This document shows, piece after piece, positions 15,646-18,328 of a stretch of 18,328 bases of DNA. The stretch's first letter is position 1, and every line of letters starts with the position of its first letter. Below the pieces are notes generated by a model. It saw only the letters and a program-made list of their open reading frames with translations. It was not told where the DNA came from and did no database searches. Source of the stretch: DAOTWP01 sp034435675 (GTDB lineage: Bacteria; Chloroflexota; Anaerolineae; Aggregatilineales; Phototrophicaceae); NCBI GenBank assembly GCA_034435675.1, contig DAOTWP010000022.1:1-18328 (forward strand), read 5' to 3'. Both the position numbers and the translations under genes were made by a program.

Positions 15646-17517
15646 TTAACCTCTCAATCCAAACAAGCCTCGTTTGCCAAGCGTATTGAGATCCGCCTCA
15701 ATGCGCGTCATTTCCTGCTCGGCGTTTTGCAGCGCGGCGAGCTGATCTTTCTGAATTTGTGTCTGCGCTTCGATCATGCGCGTCAATGGGGCGATGCTGT
15801 CAGCGCGCAGCCGCATGCCATATTCGATCTGCTTGTCGGCGGCGGCGGTGACAACCGTTGTGTACTCCGCCTGCAACTTGAGCAACCGGTTGGTATAGCG
15901 GGTTTCCTGAATGCGCCCGAACAGCGGCAGCATCAAGAAGCCCATCAAACCGAACGCCAGCAGCAGCACAAACAGAACCACTGGCACCAGCGGCTGCTCC
16001 GCACCGAGACTACCCGATGCCGCCAGCAGCGCTGCACCGAGGATTATTACCAGCACTTCCCACAATGCCAGATAAACTACTGCGCTGCGGCGGGTATTCG
16101 CCAGCCGTTCGACCTCAACACTGCGCGCCCGGTCTTCCAGCGTTCCCAGTTCATCGCGGATGCCCTGCAAAGCACGACGGTCATACTGCACGGGTGCCTG
16201 CACCGTGCCGATAACTTTTTCGCTGATGCCCGCGGGCAGCGCCCGCAGTTCGCGCTGGGCATATTTGACCAAATCGTCAATATCCTGAATATCGCGCCCT
16301 TCTAAGCGTGGTCCCAGCTTGTTGACCACTTCCGGCAGTTCGTTGATTGGCTCAAAGCTGCGGTACTTTTCAAAGGTCGTGCGAATATACTGGGTTTTGT
16401 TTTCGGCGCTGCGTCCCAGCAGTCGCCCGATGCCGATCAATTCCGTCACACCAACACGCAGCGAACCAAACGCGCGTGAGAGGTGGAAAATGTCACGGAT
16501 TGCCTCGCTGCCGCGCATTGCCGCTGTGCCGAACTGGTCGCTGATTTCGCCAACACTCTCACGAACGATTTTGTCCTGCTCGCGTTTGCAGGCGGCAAGC
16601 TGCTGTTCGATATTGGTCGAAATGCTCTGGTAACGATCCAGCACAGCCTGGTTGCCGCGCACGACGACCAGCGCCGCTTTATTGGCATTCTGCAATATTT
16701 GCAGCGGCGTTTGCAGCTTCTGCCGCAGGCGTGCCACATCGCTTAGCTCGCGATCAATGTACTCTTCGATGCGGTACAAGCCGCTGGCGCGCCATTCCTG
16801 CTGATCCAGTTCCGTGCCTGCGCGAGCGACAAAGCCCTGCTGCGCAGAAATCAGCCAGATGTCCGGCTTGAAACCCAACCGTGTCTGGCTCTGTTCCAGC
16901 ACGTAGTCGCGCACGGTGTCAGCTTCTTCAGTGGTTAGCAGGTCCGCCTGGCTGATCACCAGGATAATTTTTTTGCCATAGTTCTTGAGTGTTTGCAGAT
17001 ATTCGAGGTTGCGTGCGGTCATTGCCTGGGTCGCCAGCATAACCATCAGCACAACATCGCTGCGGTGTAGAAACCTGCGGGTTGTCTCTTCATGCTGTTG
17101 GAAGACGCTTTCGAGTCCGGGTGTATCTACAAAGCTGACTTTGCGTAGCAGCGGTGAGGGATAAAAGACAGTATCCACATCGCCACCGCTGTTCATGCGC
17201 TGGGCATCTTCGCCCCAGCGCAGAATCGTGATGCGGTCTGTTGTCGGGGTGACGCCCACACTCAGCAGGTCACGCTCTCCCAGCAGCGCGTTGATGATGC
17301 TTGATTTGCCGGAACTGAATGGACCGACAAAGACCAGCAAAAAGGGATGATCGGCGTGAAACAGGGCATCCCGGACTTGACCGACGATTTCGGGGTTAAG
17401 GTTGTCAATCTGCGGCAGCATGTCGAGCAGTGTGGTAATCAGTTCGTATTCCCGCCGCCGAATTGCCTCATAATCCAGCACCAGTTTATTATCCTGTTCG
17501 AGTACTTCCGCGGTCAA
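15646..17517 (-). CDS. Dynamin-family GTPase (first of the pair)
   Basis: A 623-residue bacterial dynamin-like protein, clearly diverged from its partner. Its GTPase domain has the P-loop GPFSSGKSS (65-73), switch-I TPTT (90-93), DTPGLES (131-137) as G3, and SQAD (189-192) where N/T-K-x-D is expected for guanine specificity. A helical region follows (about 255-475), then two predicted transmembrane helices (about 480-500 and 510-533) and a C-terminal coiled coil (about 540-612). The architecture fits a membrane-anchored remodelling GTPase. The TTG start at 17517 is the first possible in-frame codon after a TGA two codons upstream, and AGGTGA sits just before it; a GTG 12 codons in is an alternative. 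It heads the operon with the second dynamin and MgtC genes. Confidence 0.92.
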   Translation of the reverse strand: MTAEVLEQDNKLVLDYEAIRRREYELITTLLDMLPQIDNLNPEIVGQVRDALFHADHPFLLVFVGPFSSGKSSIINALLGERDLLSVGVTPTTDRITILRWGEDAQRMNSGGDVDTVFYPSPLLRKVSFVDTPGLESVFQQHEETTRRFLHRSDVVLMVMLATQAMTARNLEYLQTLKNYGKKIILVISQADLLTTEEADTVRDYVLEQSQTRLGFKPDIWLISAQQGFVARAGTELDQQEWRASGLYRIEEYIDRELSDVARLRQKLQTPLQILQNANKAALVVVRGNQAVLDRYQSISTNIEQQLAACKREQDKIVRESVGEISDQFGTAAMRGSEAIRDIFHLSRAFGSLRVGVTELIGIGRLLGRSAENKTQYIRTTFEKYRSFEPINELPEVVNKLGPRLEGRDIQDIDDLVKYAQRELRALPAGISEKVIGTVQAPVQYDRRALQGIRDELGTLEDRARSVEVERLANTRRSAVVYLALWEVLVIILGAALLAASGSLGAEQPLVPVVLFVLLLAFGLMGFLMLPLFGRIQETRYTNRLLKLQAEYTTVVTAAADKQIEYGMRLRADSIAPLTRMIEAQTQIQKDQLAALQNAEQEMTRIEADLNTLGKRGLFGLRG

Positions 17518-17562
17518 CCGTCACCTGCCTTTATGAGACTTCACCGATTTTGGCGCGCGTTC

Positions 17563-17591
17563 AGCATAGCGCAGCTTGCCATACAAAACAA
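17563..17591 (-). promoter_or_regulatory. Candidate promoter for the dynamin-MgtC operon
   Basis: On the minus strand TTGTTT (complement of 17586-17591) and TATGCT (complement of 17563-17568) are separated by exactly 17 nt, giving a leader of about 40 nt before the TTG start. The hexamers match 3/6 and 4/6 bases, so confidence is low. Confidence 0.35.
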
Positions 17592-17626
17592 TACGTTCTC
17601 CATGCCGGAACGGTGCGCCCGGTCGA

Positions 17627-17655
17627 TTTTCTATTTTGCCGAATGCCGTTAGAAT
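17627..17655 (+). promoter_or_regulatory. Candidate promoter for the GAF-domain gene
   Basis: TAGAAT (17650-17655) matches 5 of 6 bases of the -10 consensus. The -35 position 17 nt upstream (TTTTCT, 17627-17632) is poor. It lies in the 203-nt divergent region 17518-17720 and would give a leader of about 60 nt. Confidence 0.3.
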
Positions 17656-17720
17656 TAAACTCTGGATAGGGCATTGCGCTTCGATGCTCTTGTACCTTTG
17701 ACACAGGTAGGAGCAATTGC

Positions 17721-18328
17721 ATGACTGATGCACTGCGGCTGGCGTTCGCCCAAAAAGAACGCGAAATGGCGCTGCTGCTTGCGCTGGATCATGTACGGGA
17801 TTCGCTGGATGACGGCGACGACCCCCAGACGATGTTTAAAGCGTTGGTAGACACGCTGAAACAGCATTTTGCGGCTGATGCCTGCGCACTGCTGCTGCTG
17901 GAAGAAACCAGCGATGATGTCGAGGCATTGGCGGCGGCAGGTGTGCCTGACGATCTGGCGCTGACGCTGTGCAGGCTGGCGATGGACTGCCCAGCACCGT
18001 GTGTGCTGGACAGCGGTGTGTGGGAGCAGGCGATTGGCGTGCGGATTATCCTGGATCGTGAACTGCATCCGCTGGGCGGCTTTTTCCTCGCGCGCAAGTC
18101 ACGCTCGTTCGATGATGCGGATCTGGTGCTGCTGCGCATGGCGGAAAGCCAGATTGACTCTGCCGTTGTTCAGGCACGCATCGTCTGGAAACTGGCGCAG
18201 CGCAACCGCGAATTGGAAGCGATTTACCGGATTGACCGTCTGCGCGATGACGCGCCCGATGAGCGCACCCTGATTGACGGTTTCACGGCGGTGCTGAAGG
18301 AACACTTCAAAGCCACGTTCAGTATGCT
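17721..18328 (+). CDS. GAF-domain signalling protein, 3' end beyond the window
   Basis: An open frame of at least 202 codons with no stop before the window ends. ATG 17721 has TAGGAG 7 nt upstream. The N-terminal helix (LRLAFAQKEREMALLLALDHVRDSL) leads into a GAF-like domain (about residues 35-150) with the typical pattern ALVDTLKQHFAADACALLLL and FDDADLVLLRMAESQIDSAV. A connecting helix follows (WKLAQRNRELEAIYRIDRLRDD). A second GAF-like repeat begins near 180 (LIDGFTAVLKEHF). Such tandem-GAF starts usually precede a kinase, cyclase, phosphatase or diguanylate cyclase output domain, which is not in view. It is divergent from the dynamin operon across 203 nt. Confidence 0.85.
   Translation, partial: MTDALRLAFAQKEREMALLLALDHVRDSLDDGDDPQTMFKALVDTLKQHFAADACALLLLEETSDDVEALAAAGVPDDLALTLCRLAMDCPAPCVLDSGVWEQAIGVRIILDRELHPLGGFFLARKSRSFDDADLVLLRMAESQIDSAVVQARIVWKLAQRNRELEAIYRIDRLRDDAPDERTLIDGFTAVLKEHFKATFSM

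Noticed and set aside
1..18328. CRISPR arrays, tRNA and rRNA genes, riboswitches
   Set aside because: No regularly spaced repeats, cloverleaf-like ends or recognisable ribosomal or riboswitch cores were seen by eye; covariance-model searches were not possible.

Overview
The window is an 18.3 kb chromosomal-type segment of a GC-rich bacterium, densely coding on both strands. No rRNA, tRNA, CRISPR array or insertion sequence is visible. Soluble GAF/PAS histidine kinases, paired bacterial dynamins, an AcuC-type deacetylase and a VC1184-type aminotransferase together would fit Chloroflexota. That is an inference from gene content, since no phylogenetic marker is present.

Left part (1-2860): a lone galactokinase gene (galK) lies behind a 15-bp tandem repeat and faces a class I methyltransferase gene. 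Upstream of the methyltransferase on the same strand is a DedA/VTT membrane protein gene, with an intrinsic-terminator-like hairpin between the two.

Centre-left (2960-6204): a strong extended -10 promoter leads into a compact plus-strand cluster: alpha/beta hydrolase, an unrecognised 145-residue protein, low-specificity threonine aldolase, and a multi-spanning CPBP-like protein that has lost most protease motif residues. Gaps are 4 nt, about 60 nt and an ATGA overlap.

Centre (6327-10564): three minus-strand genes. They are a VC1184-type class V aminotransferase (no desulfurase cysteine), a soluble GAF histidine kinase, and a tyrosine recombinase with an intact catalytic set but no visible attachment sites or cargo.

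Right-centre (10585-13433): a plus-strand GAF-PAS histidine kinase followed by a zinc-dependent deacetylase of the histone deacetylase/AcuC superfamily.

Right part (13428-18328): a tightly packed minus-strand operon of two different dynamin-family GTPases and a short MgtC/SapB protein (5-nt gap, then ATGA overlap). Divergent from it is a GAF-domain protein that runs off the window end. The dynamin pair plus MgtC is the most system-like unit here. Both GTPases carry non-canonical G4 motifs and C-terminal hydrophobic segments, suggesting a membrane-remodelling pair. Three GAF signalling proteins occur without any response regulator in the window.
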